Shown: positions 1-7,331 of the stretch, piece after piece
Position numbering within the stretch: the first letter of the stretch is position 1
Layout of the letters: every line of letters begins with the position of its first letter
Source: Thermoclostridium sp.
GTDB lineage: Bacteria; Bacillota; Clostridia; DSM-8532
Assembly (NCBI GenBank): GCA_017995215.1
Contig: JAGOJH010000023.1
Span: forward strand, 1-36,550
Length of the DNA stretch: 36,550 nt
Direction: 5' to 3'
The notes under the pieces: generated by a model
Databases searched by the model: none
What the model saw: only the letters and a program-made list of their open reading frames with translations
What the model was told of the DNA's origin: nothing
Made by a program: the position numbers and the translations under genes

Positions 1-2
1 AT

Positions 3-122
3 GATGGCCCGGACTTTAACCCATTTACGGATGCGGAGGATGAGCTACCCATCAAAATGCTGCTGGGGCTGACGAAGGAACACGACTGGAGCAGCGGTAA
101 CCAAATCAGGCTCACCCTATGA
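3..122 (+). CDS. C-terminal tail of an unidentified protein (5' part outside window)
   Basis: The reading frame is open from the left edge and ends at TGA 120-122, giving 39 residues that start DGPDFNPFTDAEDELPIKML and end WSSGNQIRLTL. The codon usage and the acidic/hydrophobic mix look like real coding sequence, but I do not recognise the family. It is convergent with argC, whose stop is 55 bases further on. A short AACCC/GGGTT inverted repeat at 159-175 lies between the two stops and might act as a weak terminator. Confidence 0.5.
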   Translation, partial: DGPDFNPFTDAEDELPIKMLLGLTKEHDWSSGNQIRLTL

Positions 123-177
123 GATAAGCATAGCATCAACGCCATTCTCCGTGTCAATAACCCAGTGGGAGGGTTCA

Positions 178-1119
178 TTATACCATCAGGCCTGTGGTTT
201 CCGGAGCGCCCAACATGATATTCATGTTTTGAATCGCCGCTCCGGATGCTCCCTTGCCCAGGTTGTCGAACCTCGCCATGACAACGATCTGCTCATCGTT
301 TCCGTAAACGAATATTTCAAACCTGTTTGTGCCGTTGCAGGCTTCTGCGTTCATATAGCCCTTTTCAAGGCAGGAATCATCCGACGCCATAACCTTCACA
401 AACGGTTCGTTCTGGTAGTATTCGGTGAAAATATTTTTTACGTCGGCAACGGTAACCTTTTTGTTCAGAAGCCTTGGCAGCAGTGGGATGGACGTCACCA
501 TGCCCTTATAGTAATTTGCGATGACGGGCATAAAAGCGGGCGGGTATGAAAGACCTGCGGCCTTCTGCATCTCGGGCAGGTGCTTATGATGCAGCTGCAG
601 CGCATAATGCTTCGGGCTGTTGATGCTCTCCAGTTCGCTGTTTTCAAAGGTCTGGATCAGCTTCTTCCCACCACCGCTGTAGCCGGTCAGCGAATAGCAC
701 ACCACCGGATAATCTTTTGGAACAATCCCTGTCTGAACAAGCGGGTTCATGCTTAAAACGAAACCTGTTGCATGGCAGCCCGGATTAGCCACCCTGGAGG
801 CAGCCTTAATTTTGGCTCTTTGCCCCGGGTTTAGTTCAGGCATGCCGTAGGTCCATTGATCGTCGGTTCTGTAGGCAGTGCTTGCGTCAATGATCCTCGT
901 TTTGGGGTTTGAAACAAGAGAAACCGCTTCCCGTGAGGCCGCATCGGGCAGACACAAAAAAACAATATCCGCTGAATTCAGAAAGAAGGAACGCCTTTCA
1001 GGGTTTTTTCGCTCTTCCTGCTCTATTTTGAGAATCTCCAGATCCTTGCGTTTTTCCAAATAATCATTGATCTGCAGCCCGGTTGTTCCTTCCTGGCCGT
1101 CTACAAATACCTTTACCAT
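178..1119 (-). CDS. argC: N-acetyl-gamma-glutamyl-phosphate reductase, type 2
   Basis: This cytoplasmic NADPH-dependent enzyme reduces N-acetylglutamyl-5-phosphate to the semialdehyde in arginine/ornithine biosynthesis. The 313-residue protein has a nucleotide-binding GQEGTTGLQI segment near residues 8-17. The active-site cysteine is C115 in NPGCHATGF. Length and sequence style fit the short type-2 ArgC group (about 310 residues) rather than the roughly 345-residue type 1. The ATG at 1119 is preceded by GGAG about 10 bases upstream. No other arg genes are adjacent, so it stands as a single-gene unit. Its promoter is overlaid by a tandem ArgR-type operator (1144-1185), which supports arginine-repressed expression. 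Confidence 0.92.
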   Translation of the reverse strand: MVKVFVDGQEGTTGLQINDYLEKRKDLEILKIEQEERKNPERRSFFLNSADIVFLCLPDAASREAVSLVSNPKTRIIDASTAYRTDDQWTYGMPELNPGQRAKIKAASRVANPGCHATGFVLSMNPLVQTGIVPKDYPVVCYSLTGYSGGGKKLIQTFENSELESINSPKHYALQLHHKHLPEMQKAAGLSYPPAFMPVIANYYKGMVTSIPLLPRLLNKKVTVADVKNIFTEYYQNEPFVKVMASDDSCLEKGYMNAEACNGTNRFEIFVYGNDEQIVVMARFDNLGKGASGAAIQNMNIMLGAPETTGLMV

Positions 1120-1143
1120 GGTACATCATCTCCATTTATCTTC

Positions 1144-1185
1144 GTATTGCATAATTATACGACTTTCCGTATAATTATGCAATAC
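1144..1185 (-). promoter_or_regulatory. argC promoter overlaid by tandem ARG-box operator
   Basis: Two 18-base arms (1144-1161 and 1168-1185) are perfect inverted complements with a 6-base spacer. Each arm itself resembles a half-palindromic ARG box: core TGCATAATTATACG against consensus TGAATAATTATTCA. The two box centres lie about 22 bp apart, the usual spacing for a hexameric ArgR/AhrC. On the minus strand the same DNA gives -35 TTGCAT (1177-1182), a 17-base spacer and -10 TATAAT (1154-1159), so repressor binding would occlude the promoter directly. The ArgR assignment is inferred from box similarity and from the downstream gene. Confidence 0.8.
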
Positions 1186-1291
1186 CCTTTGTAAAAGTTT
1201 TTGTGTCAAGAGGGACTGTTGGCATTGGTACAATTGCTAAAACAAGAACGTTCCGACACCGCCCCTGATAACGATTAGGCACCCGGTCGGC

Positions 1292-1936
1292 TTAACCTTC
1301 CATCACTAAGGGCACCTGGCCTCTGATGGCTGCTGTCAGCCGTCTTTCAACTTCATTCCAGTTGATCAGCTGCCACCAGGCATTCACATATTCTTCCCTC
1401 TTGTTTTGATAATCCAAATAGTAGGCATGCTCCCATACATCGCACACCAGAATCGGAATGCCGCTCCACTGGGTCAGGTTCTGATGCTTTTCACACTGCA
1501 GAATTTCAATGCGTCCCCAGGTGGGTTGCCAGGTTAGTATGCCCCATCCGGATGCTTCCACCTTTTTCGTTGCTTCAATAAACTGGTTCTTCATTGCATC
1601 CATGCTGTCGAAGTATTGATTCACATGGCTGACCGTCCGGGGTCCCGGTTGCCCGCCGGCACCAATCGGAGCCATCACCGTCCAATAAACACTGTGCAGA
1701 ATGTGTCCCGAGCCGTTAAATGCCAATTCATTCTCCCAGTATTTGATATATTCCATGTCATTCGTCTTGCGTGCTTCCACCAGATACATTTCAGCCTTGT
1801 TCAGCCCGTCCACATAGCTTTTATGATGCCTGTCATGATGAATTCTCAAGGTTTCCTGACCGATAACAGGCTCCAGCGCATTGTAGGGGTATGGCAGCGG
1901 CGGAAGTTGGTGCATTCCCGGAATAATATACGGCAT
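1292..1936 (-). CDS. sodA: Superoxide dismutase, Mn/Fe family (Mn-type signature)
   Basis: The enzyme dismutates superoxide to H2O2 and O2 in the cytoplasm, giving oxygen tolerance to an anaerobe. Metal ligands align with E. coli SodA: H33 (in IHHDRHH), H81 (in LHSVYW), and D166 and H170 (in DVWEHAYYL). G77, with Q152 in KHQNLTQW, is the Mn-type arrangement of the outer-sphere glutamine rather than the Fe-type. Metal use still cannot be fixed from sequence. I chose the ATG at 1936 (214 residues) because GGGGAGG lies 5 bases upstream. An in-frame ATG 16 codons earlier has no comparable site and would add a non-homologous extension. The N-terminal MPYIIPGMHQLPPLP has a slightly long lead-in before the conserved LPYPYNALEP. 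Confidence 0.93.
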   Translation of the reverse strand: MPYIIPGMHQLPPLPYPYNALEPVIGQETLRIHHDRHHKSYVDGLNKAEMYLVEARKTNDMEYIKYWENELAFNGSGHILHSVYWTVMAPIGAGGQPGPRTVSHVNQYFDSMDAMKNQFIEATKKVEASGWGILTWQPTWGRIEILQCEKHQNLTQWSGIPILVCDVWEHAYYLDYQNKREEYVNAWWQLINWNEVERRLTAAIRGQVPLVMEG

Positions 1937-2028
1937 TTGATCCTCCCCTTTCATACGAAAGCCGCCCGGAAAAACCTGTTGCATATCAACAGGGATGGTT
2001 TCCCGAACGGCCTCTTGCTTGACCGTAT

Positions 2029-2034
2029 ATTATA
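2029..2034 (-). promoter_or_regulatory. Possible -10 of the superoxide dismutase gene
   Basis: The minus strand reads TATAAT here, about 93 bases upstream of the chosen ATG. The matching -35 region is poor (CTTTGG or TTGGGG, depending on spacing). This is a candidate only; an activator or a redox regulator could compensate for the weak -35. Confidence 0.35.
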
Positions 2035-2111
2035 CTTTATGTGAACTTACCCCAAAGAGTTCCTATATGAAGGAAGTCGGCTATATCAGCACTTCAGCAT
2101 GATCCCTTATT

Positions 2112-2359
2112 ATAACAACGGAAGCGATTGCTTGCAATCTCAACACACCGTTATTGCAACGGCAGGTTTGCTTTAGCAAAACCATCGCACCGCAACAAGG
2201 TTCTTGCCGCCAAAGCGGCAAGGTTCTTATATCGAAGCATGAGAAGAGGATTTTGTAAACAAAATCCAGCATTGAGCGACCCGTTATTCAATGCTCGCCG
2301 CCTGATTAAGGTAATCGGTACCCGCCAACATGTATTTTTTGCCTTTGGCAAAAAATACA
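2112..2359. repeat. Array of consecutive palindromes in an intergenic region
   Basis: The space between the superoxide dismutase and the M56 gene holds a run of hairpins. They are GATTGC/GCAATC (2126-2139), CCGTT/AACGG (2148-2162), GGTTTGCT/AGCAAAACC (2165-2183, one bulge), CTTGCCGC/GCGGCAAG (2203-2222, perfect), GGATTTTGT/ACAAAATCC (2248-2267, perfect), AGCATTGA/TCAATGCT (2268-2295) and a perfect 13-bp stem TGTATTTTTTGCC/GGCAAAAAATACA (2331-2359). The last could help terminate the M56 gene, whose stop is at 2399. Short open frames through this stretch do not look like genes. A mobile palindromic element family or a structured RNA is possible. Confidence 0.7.
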
Positions 2360-2398
2360 GGATAGAGGTGGGGGACATTTGGCCTCGTTATAAACAAA

Positions 2399-4801
2399 TC
2401 ATCCCGGTGCCTTTAACAGTTGGTGCGAAATAATGTAATATTTCCCCTCCCAATTGCGCAATGTAAGCAGGACGATGCCTCCATCGTCTTTATCCCAGTA
2501 CAACCGAACTATGTTTCCTGCAATCTCACCGCGGGTGCATTGAAATATGCCCGGCCCAAAATCGCTGGTGAAGTTGTAATAGGCATCATATTCCTCCAGA
2601 TAAAGCACCTCGTCAAAGCCAACTCCGCTTAAAGCCGCCAGTGAAATTCCGGCATACTCCCAAAGAACCTGATCCACTGCTTCAGACAGGTATTTGCGCG
2701 TAGGAACCGGCATGTTTTCAAGGGTTACGTCTTGGCCAAACCTCCAACCATCAAGCTTCTTCAGGGCACGAAACTCTTTTTTGTCAGTCATTAAGTCGGA
2801 GCCTGGTAAATACCTCAGGAAATCGGCAAAGTTCAGGTCTTCCGGTTTATTATACCAGGATGTAAAGAAGCAACAGACCGGGTTCACCTCCAGAACGCCC
2901 TCTGAATTGGGAATCAACGGTACGAGGGCTGCGTTGGCTTTTTCGATCTGCTCCTGCGTCAGAGAAACAACCTCTTCGGCAGGCATAAATTTTTTGTATA
3001 GCTCCATGGCAGCGGCAGTATAAGCGTTTCCGTAACGTTCCAGCATTTCCGGCGTACCGTAATCCACTTCAATCAAGTTGGTATTTGTCACACAGATGCG
3101 CTGCCAGATGGTTTCACTTCCGCTTCCATCATAGTATAAGAGCAGATACGGCTGCCCTGTGCTTCCCGATTCTGTAATCCAGCCATTCTCTATGGTCATG
3201 CCGCCAGCAAGCATGACATTCTCCACCTTATCAGGCAACAAACGGTACTCAAGCAGATACATGGCTACACCGCTGTTTAGTCCTGCGGTTCCGGTATTCA
3301 TCGGTTTCAGGCCGGTTATCCGCGCGTCGGTGATGGTATAGCTGCCCGCACCTTCCGCTGGATTCTTGCCCATTTCTTTATAATCAGATATTCTCAGAGC
3401 AACATATTCCTTCGCATAATCGATCACTGCGGAAGGGATTTTCCCATCAACATCCATGGATATCTCGGTTTCTTTGCCGTTCCTCCATGCTGCGTACCAG
3501 CATTGCGGCAGCTCAGGTCGTTCAATATAGTAGTCCTTTCCTTCAGCCAGTGCGATATCAAGCCCCGAAGTTTCGCTTGAGCCGTCAGAATAAGTAATCG
3601 TAACTGAAAACGAATTCGTACCTGGTTTAGGCTCCTCGCCTTTCACTTCTTCGCCGAGCTTGAAGCTGTGCAGCCAATCCATCATTTCCGGCAGGTATTC
3701 TTCCGCGACGTTGACGGTTCCTTCGCCCTGACCATGCAGTGACATGCTTTTCACATCCTCACGTTCTGAGAAAACCGGTTTGCCAGCTTCTTCAGGAACT
3801 GCCCCGGTAAAGGTGCAGCCAACAGCTGCCACTGCGAGTATCACGACGGCAATAAGGGTATAACCCGCCATTTCAGGTTTTTTTGCTATCAGCAGAATAC
3901 GCTCACTGATACCAGCTTTGCTGCCATTCATGGTAGTTGCTGCAACAAGCAGTTCGGTTCTCTTTTCGCAGGTCATCCCTATCAGGGTCCGTCCATACCC
4001 AGCCCGCTCATGCTCACCAAGCCGTTTGATCGTTGCCTCGTCGCAGGCTAGCTCCGCGTCACGTCTGGACAGGAAAGCCGCCCACCAGACCAGTGGATTA
4101 TACCAATGCAGCGCAAGGCATATGACACGCAAAATCGACCAGACATGGTCACCATGGCGGTAGTGTGACATTTCATGCTCAACGGCATGCCGCAGAATCG
4201 TTTTGTTTTCTGCTGCTTCAGCCGTGACAAATATCTCGGGCTGGAAAAGACCAAACAGGCACGGGGTTTCGACAGCATCTGTCATATATACCGGCAGTGC
4301 GCTTCCGGCAACCTTAATGCTGCTGCATTTCTTTTTTATTCTGATGGAGAAACGCAAATTGGTAATCACAAAGAAAATGATGAAGGCTGACGCAACTGTA
4401 AGCCAAATGATTGTCAAGGTTTTTGACAGCAAATTTACATACGTATCCCCGTATAAATGCTGAAGCAGCCCTTCATTGGAGCTCTGTTCGGAAACCTCGT
4501 TCAATGCTGGATTCTCAGCGTATTCACCCGCTTTATCGTTCATTTCACTGTTGTCAACAGCGATTGCTGGTTCTTCAGCTTTATTCAGGTACTGTTCAGC
4601 ACTATTATAAATTGCTGTCTTCTCTACCACGCTCATTGCGCTGAAACTGGTGCTGCCGAAGCTGACCGGAATCAACAGCCGTACAAGAACAAGCGCCCAA
4701 AGCGCATATTGCAGCCGAAGGCTGAGCTTCCCCCTGAGGATATACCTTATCGCAATAACCACCGCGATAAGGATACTTGAGGTAATCAACCATTCAATCA
4801 T
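2399..4801 (-). CDS. M56-family (BlaR1/MecR1-like) membrane sensor metalloprotease
   Basis: The 800-residue membrane protein is predicted to sense an extracellular signal and cleave or inactivate the co-encoded BlaI-type repressor. TM segments fall at about residues 3-20, 32-46, 125-147 and 312-330. The cytoplasmic zinc-protease motif is HEMSH (H209, E210, H213), with E250 in RDAELACDE as a likely third ligand. Unlike classical BlaR1, the roughly 470-residue region after the last TM carries no recognisable penicillin-binding SxxK/KTG domain. It looks like unrelated alpha/beta ectodomains, so the ligand is probably not a beta-lactam. The ATG at 4801 is chosen because GGAGG lies 9 bases upstream and because it overlaps the blaI-like stop by 8 bases, implying translational coupling. 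An upstream in-frame ATG would give 815 residues. Confidence 0.85.
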   Translation of the reverse strand: MIEWLITSSILIAVVIAIRYILRGKLSLRLQYALWALVLVRLLIPVSFGSTSFSAMSVVEKTAIYNSAEQYLNKAEEPAIAVDNSEMNDKAGEYAENPALNEVSEQSSNEGLLQHLYGDTYVNLLSKTLTIIWLTVASAFIIFFVITNLRFSIRIKKKCSSIKVAGSALPVYMTDAVETPCLFGLFQPEIFVTAEAAENKTILRHAVEHEMSHYRHGDHVWSILRVICLALHWYNPLVWWAAFLSRRDAELACDEATIKRLGEHERAGYGRTLIGMTCEKRTELLVAATTMNGSKAGISERILLIAKKPEMAGYTLIAVVILAVAAVGCTFTGAVPEEAGKPVFSEREDVKSMSLHGQGEGTVNVAEEYLPEMMDWLHSFKLGEEVKGEEPKPGTNSFSVTITYSDGSSETSGLDIALAEGKDYYIERPELPQCWYAAWRNGKETEISMDVDGKIPSAVIDYAKEYVALRISDYKEMGKNPAEGAGSYTITDARITGLKPMNTGTAGLNSGVAMYLLEYRLLPDKVENVMLAGGMTIENGWITESGSTGQPYLLLYYDGSGSETIWQRICVTNTNLIEVDYGTPEMLERYGNAYTAAAMELYKKFMPAEEVVSLTQEQIEKANAALVPLIPNSEGVLEVNPVCCFFTSWYNKPEDLNFADFLRYLPGSDLMTDKKEFRALKKLDGWRFGQDVTLENMPVPTRKYLSEAVDQVLWEYAGISLAALSGVGFDEVLYLEEYDAYYNFTSDFGPGIFQCTRGEIAGNIVRLYWDKDDGGIVLLTLRNWEGKYYIISHQLLKAPG

Positions 4802-5183
4802 TTTTATTCGCCTCCAGTTCACGCAGCAGCGCATATAGCTCATCAATTTCCTGCTGCGGAAGGGATTGTTTTCTTGTCAGCGAACTCACCATCAGGCTCA
4901 AACTGCCCTTATAAACCCTGCCGAGGAAATCTTCAGTCTCCTGTATAGCTGCGTCCTCCCGGTGTAATAGAGGCCGGAAGATCTTTATGTCACCGTCGGT
5001 ATCTCCCGAAACTGCACCCTTCGCTTCCATGCGGCGCAAAAGGGTCAGGGTTGTACTACGGTTCCATCCCATCCGTTGATTCAGGATTTCCACAGCCTCG
5101 CGCCCGGTGATGGGCGCTTTCTCCCAAAGGCATTCCATGACGCTCCATTCCGCAGGTGTTAAACTGATTTTATTCGTTTCCAA
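4794..5183 (-). CDS. BlaI/MecI/CopY-family winged-helix repressor
   Basis: The 129-residue DNA-binding protein has an N-terminal winged helix (LTPAEWSVMECLWEKAPIT through NRSTTLTLLRRMEAKGAV), followed by a helical dimerisation region, the standard BlaI layout and length. It should repress its own two-gene unit with the M56 sensor downstream. The start codon is TTG at 5181-5183 (minus strand), the only start consistent with the family N-terminus, with GGGAG 10 bases upstream. Two operator-like palindromes lie directly over its promoter (5202-5251). The target set may include the neighbouring exporter, but no matching operator is seen there. Confidence 0.88.
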   Translation of the reverse strand: METNKISLTPAEWSVMECLWEKAPITGREAVEILNQRMGWNRSTTLTLLRRMEAKGAVSGDTDGDIKIFRPLLHREDAAIQETEDFLGRVYKGSLSLMVSSLTRKQSLPQQEIDELYALLRELEANKND

Positions 5184-5201
5184 TCACATCACGCTCCCGT
5201 C

Positions 5202-5251
5202 TGTTTACATCCGTAACCACATCATATCAGGGGTGTTTACATTTGTCAACA
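5202..5251 (-). promoter_or_regulatory. Promoter and double BlaI-type operator of the repressor/M56 unit
   Basis: The minus strand gives TTGACA (5244-5249), a 17-base spacer and TATGAT (5221-5226), near consensus. Two palindromes share the half-site TGTTTACA: 5234-5251 (TGTTTACA-tt-TGTCAACA, 7 of 8 matched) overlaps the -35, and 5202-5219 (TGTTTACA-tc-CGTAACCA, 6 of 8) sits around the expected start of transcription. Start-to-start distance is 32 bp, about three helical turns. The half-site resembles the TACA/TGTA core of known BlaI/MecI operators. Confidence 0.78.
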
Positions 5252-5309
5252 GTCATGGAAAGAAAAAGCCGGATCCGGTTTTCCCCGAATACAGCTTTTA
5301 TCTTCTTAT

Positions 5310-5331
5310 GAGTTTGATGCGTATCATTCTC
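5310..5331. promoter_or_regulatory. Fur-box-like palindrome
   Basis: The plus strand reads GAGnnTGATnnnnATCAnnCTC with matching arms. On the minus strand 13 of 19 positions agree with the classical Fur 19-mer. It lies between the stop of the ABC exporter gene (5343) and the promoter of the repressor gene, so its target is unclear. It may be a chance or relict site. Confidence 0.25.
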
Positions 5332-5342
5332 AGTATTTCCCG

Positions 5343-7172
5343 TTAAGATGTTTTCTCCTCCGCAGCCTCTGCCGACAGTTCCAGGGTATACTGGCTCGTA
5401 TAGAGCTTCGCGTAATGCCCCTTTCGGGCCAGCAGCTGAGTATGCGTTCCTTCCTCCAGAATTTTGCCGTCCCGGATCACCAGAATGCGGTCGGCTGATC
5501 GGATCGTAGAAAGCCGGTGCGCGATGATAAAGCTGGTTCTGTTTTCCAGGATATTGGCAATAGCGTCCTGAATCAGATGCTCGGTTTCGGTGTCCACCGA
5601 GGAGGTAGCTTCATCCAGCACAAAGATGGCCGGGTTGGCGATAATCGCGCGCGCGAAGGAAACCAGCTGTTTTTCACCTGTGGACAGCAGTGAGCCTCCC
5701 TCACCCACAGGGGTGTCAAAGCCCTTTTCCATTTTCTCAACAATATGTTGCAGGTTCACAAGCTTGCTGGCCCGGATGATATCCTCGTCGGTAGCATCAA
5801 GCTTGCCGTATATGATATTATCCCGTATGGTGCCGCTGAAAAGGTGCGGTGTCTGCAGCACATATCCAAGGTTTGAATGGAGCCATAGCATCGGCATCCC
5901 GGTATAGTCATGACCATCTATCAGGATCCTGCCCTCGGTGGGCTCGTAAAAACGGCAGGCCAGGTTTACGATGGTGCTTTTTCCAGAGCCCGTGTCCCCT
6001 ACAAGGGCTATTTTTTCACCGGCCCTCACCGTCAGGTTAAAGTTCTCCAGAACCTTTTCCCCGGTTTTATAGGCAAATGTGATATTTTCAAATACGATAT
6101 TCCCCTTCACCTCAGGCCATTTGCTCCGGTTGTTCAGCCCATATTTCGTAAGCACCTCACTACTGTCCTGAATATCGGGCTGTGTTTCCATCAGGGACAT
6201 CACCCTCTCAGCGGAAGCCTGTGCCGACTGAAGATCTGTGAAAATCCTTGCCATATCGCGAATGGGATAGAAAAACTGTATCGCATAGGTGATAAAGGCG
6301 GCCAGCGTACCATAGCTGAGCTTGCCATCGATGACCCCGTTCCCACCCTGCCAGAGCGCAATCCCTGCACCAATAGCGCCCAGCACCATAACAATGGGCA
6401 TGTAGACAGCTGAAAAAGTAGCGGCCCGGATGGATTTGCGGTTCATCTCGGACGTCAGGCCCTGAAAATCCTTCAGGTTTCCGGATTCCCGCACCAGGGT
6501 TTTTGTGGTTTTCACCCCCTGAATGCCTTCATTGAAGGCGGCTGTAATCAGCGAGTTGTTCTTGCGGATATCCCGGTGGCTGAACAGGATTCTTTTTTGA
6601 AAGAACATGCTGACGGCAAAAAGCACCGGAACCACCGTAAAGGTGAGCAACGCCAGCCTCCAATCCAGCGTCAGCATGACAATGATTGAAAAGATCATCA
6701 TGCAAAATCCCCAGGAAAAGTCCACAAGGCCCCAGGAAAGAGTATTGCCCAGCCTCCAGATGTCGGAGGTCAGCCGGGACATCATCCATCCCACCGGGGT
6801 TGTGTCATAATACGAAAAGGACAGTGCCTGAAGGTGCTCAAAGCCATCCTTGCGGATATCATGACATATTCCAGTTTCGACGATACCTGCAGAGGTGATC
6901 ATCAGCTTTACCACGATCATCTGTACCACAATCACCAGTGAGTAAATGACAATGAATACGACTGTGCCCTGCACATTGCGTTGTATAATAAAATTGTCGA
7001 TAGCGTACCGCTGCATCAGAGGAAGAACGGCATCCGCACCAGCCAGGCAGGCCATAAACAGGCTTAATATAATAAGGCGGCCGGTGTAGGGCTTTGCATA
7101 ATGAATCAGTTTCTTCCAAAGGGGCAGATTAAAACCTTTTGAAAATACCTCTTCCTGAAATGTATTGTCCAT
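5343..7172 (-). CDS. ABC exporter half-transporter with intact catalytic Glu (BmrD-like partner)
   Basis: This 609-residue TMD-NBD fusion carries six TM helices in residues 30-330 and an ATPase domain from about 355. Visible motifs are Walker A GDTGSGKST (392-400), Q-loop Q440, a degenerate signature LSTGEKQ (496-502), Walker B FVLDE with catalytic E521 and H-loop H552. The partner gene upstream (7332-9134) has the opposite defect, so the two should form a heterodimer with one competent ATP site. Such pairs export drugs, peptides or lipids. The ATG at 7172 has AAGGAG about 12 bases upstream. The 159-base gap from the upstream gene has no obvious promoter, so co-transcription is likely. Substrate is unknown. 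Confidence 0.88.
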   Translation of the reverse strand: MDNTFQEEVFSKGFNLPLWKKLIHYAKPYTGRLIILSLFMACLAGADAVLPLMQRYAIDNFIIQRNVQGTVVFIVIYSLVIVVQMIVVKLMITSAGIVETGICHDIRKDGFEHLQALSFSYYDTTPVGWMMSRLTSDIWRLGNTLSWGLVDFSWGFCMMIFSIIVMLTLDWRLALLTFTVVPVLFAVSMFFQKRILFSHRDIRKNNSLITAAFNEGIQGVKTTKTLVRESGNLKDFQGLTSEMNRKSIRAATFSAVYMPIVMVLGAIGAGIALWQGGNGVIDGKLSYGTLAAFITYAIQFFYPIRDMARIFTDLQSAQASAERVMSLMETQPDIQDSSEVLTKYGLNNRSKWPEVKGNIVFENITFAYKTGEKVLENFNLTVRAGEKIALVGDTGSGKSTIVNLACRFYEPTEGRILIDGHDYTGMPMLWLHSNLGYVLQTPHLFSGTIRDNIIYGKLDATDEDIIRASKLVNLQHIVEKMEKGFDTPVGEGGSLLSTGEKQLVSFARAIIANPAIFVLDEATSSVDTETEHLIQDAIANILENRTSFIIAHRLSTIRSADRILVIRDGKILEEGTHTQLLARKGHYAKLYTSQYTLELSAEAAEEKTS

Positions 7173-7331
7173 ATGTGAAAATCACTCCTTTTCCGTGTTA
7201 TCGAGAATAGCTTTGGAGGAATTCATTCGGTTGCGTGCAGTTCAGATAACAGCTGTTTTCCCCTTGGTTTCAGGGTTCCTGTCTGCTCCCTTACAACTGC
7301 GCTTCAAAGGTTTTGCAGAACCAGCGCCTAA

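Noticed and set aside
2081-2433. Several 60-100 codon frames on both strands
   Set aside because: They are translations of the palindrome array; arms on both strands are equally open and no ribosome binding site is present.
2399-5183. Beta-lactam-inducible blaR1-blaI resistance locus
   Set aside because: The M56 protein lacks a penicillin-binding sensor domain, and the SxxK proteins in the window are esterase-like, not recognisable beta-lactamases.
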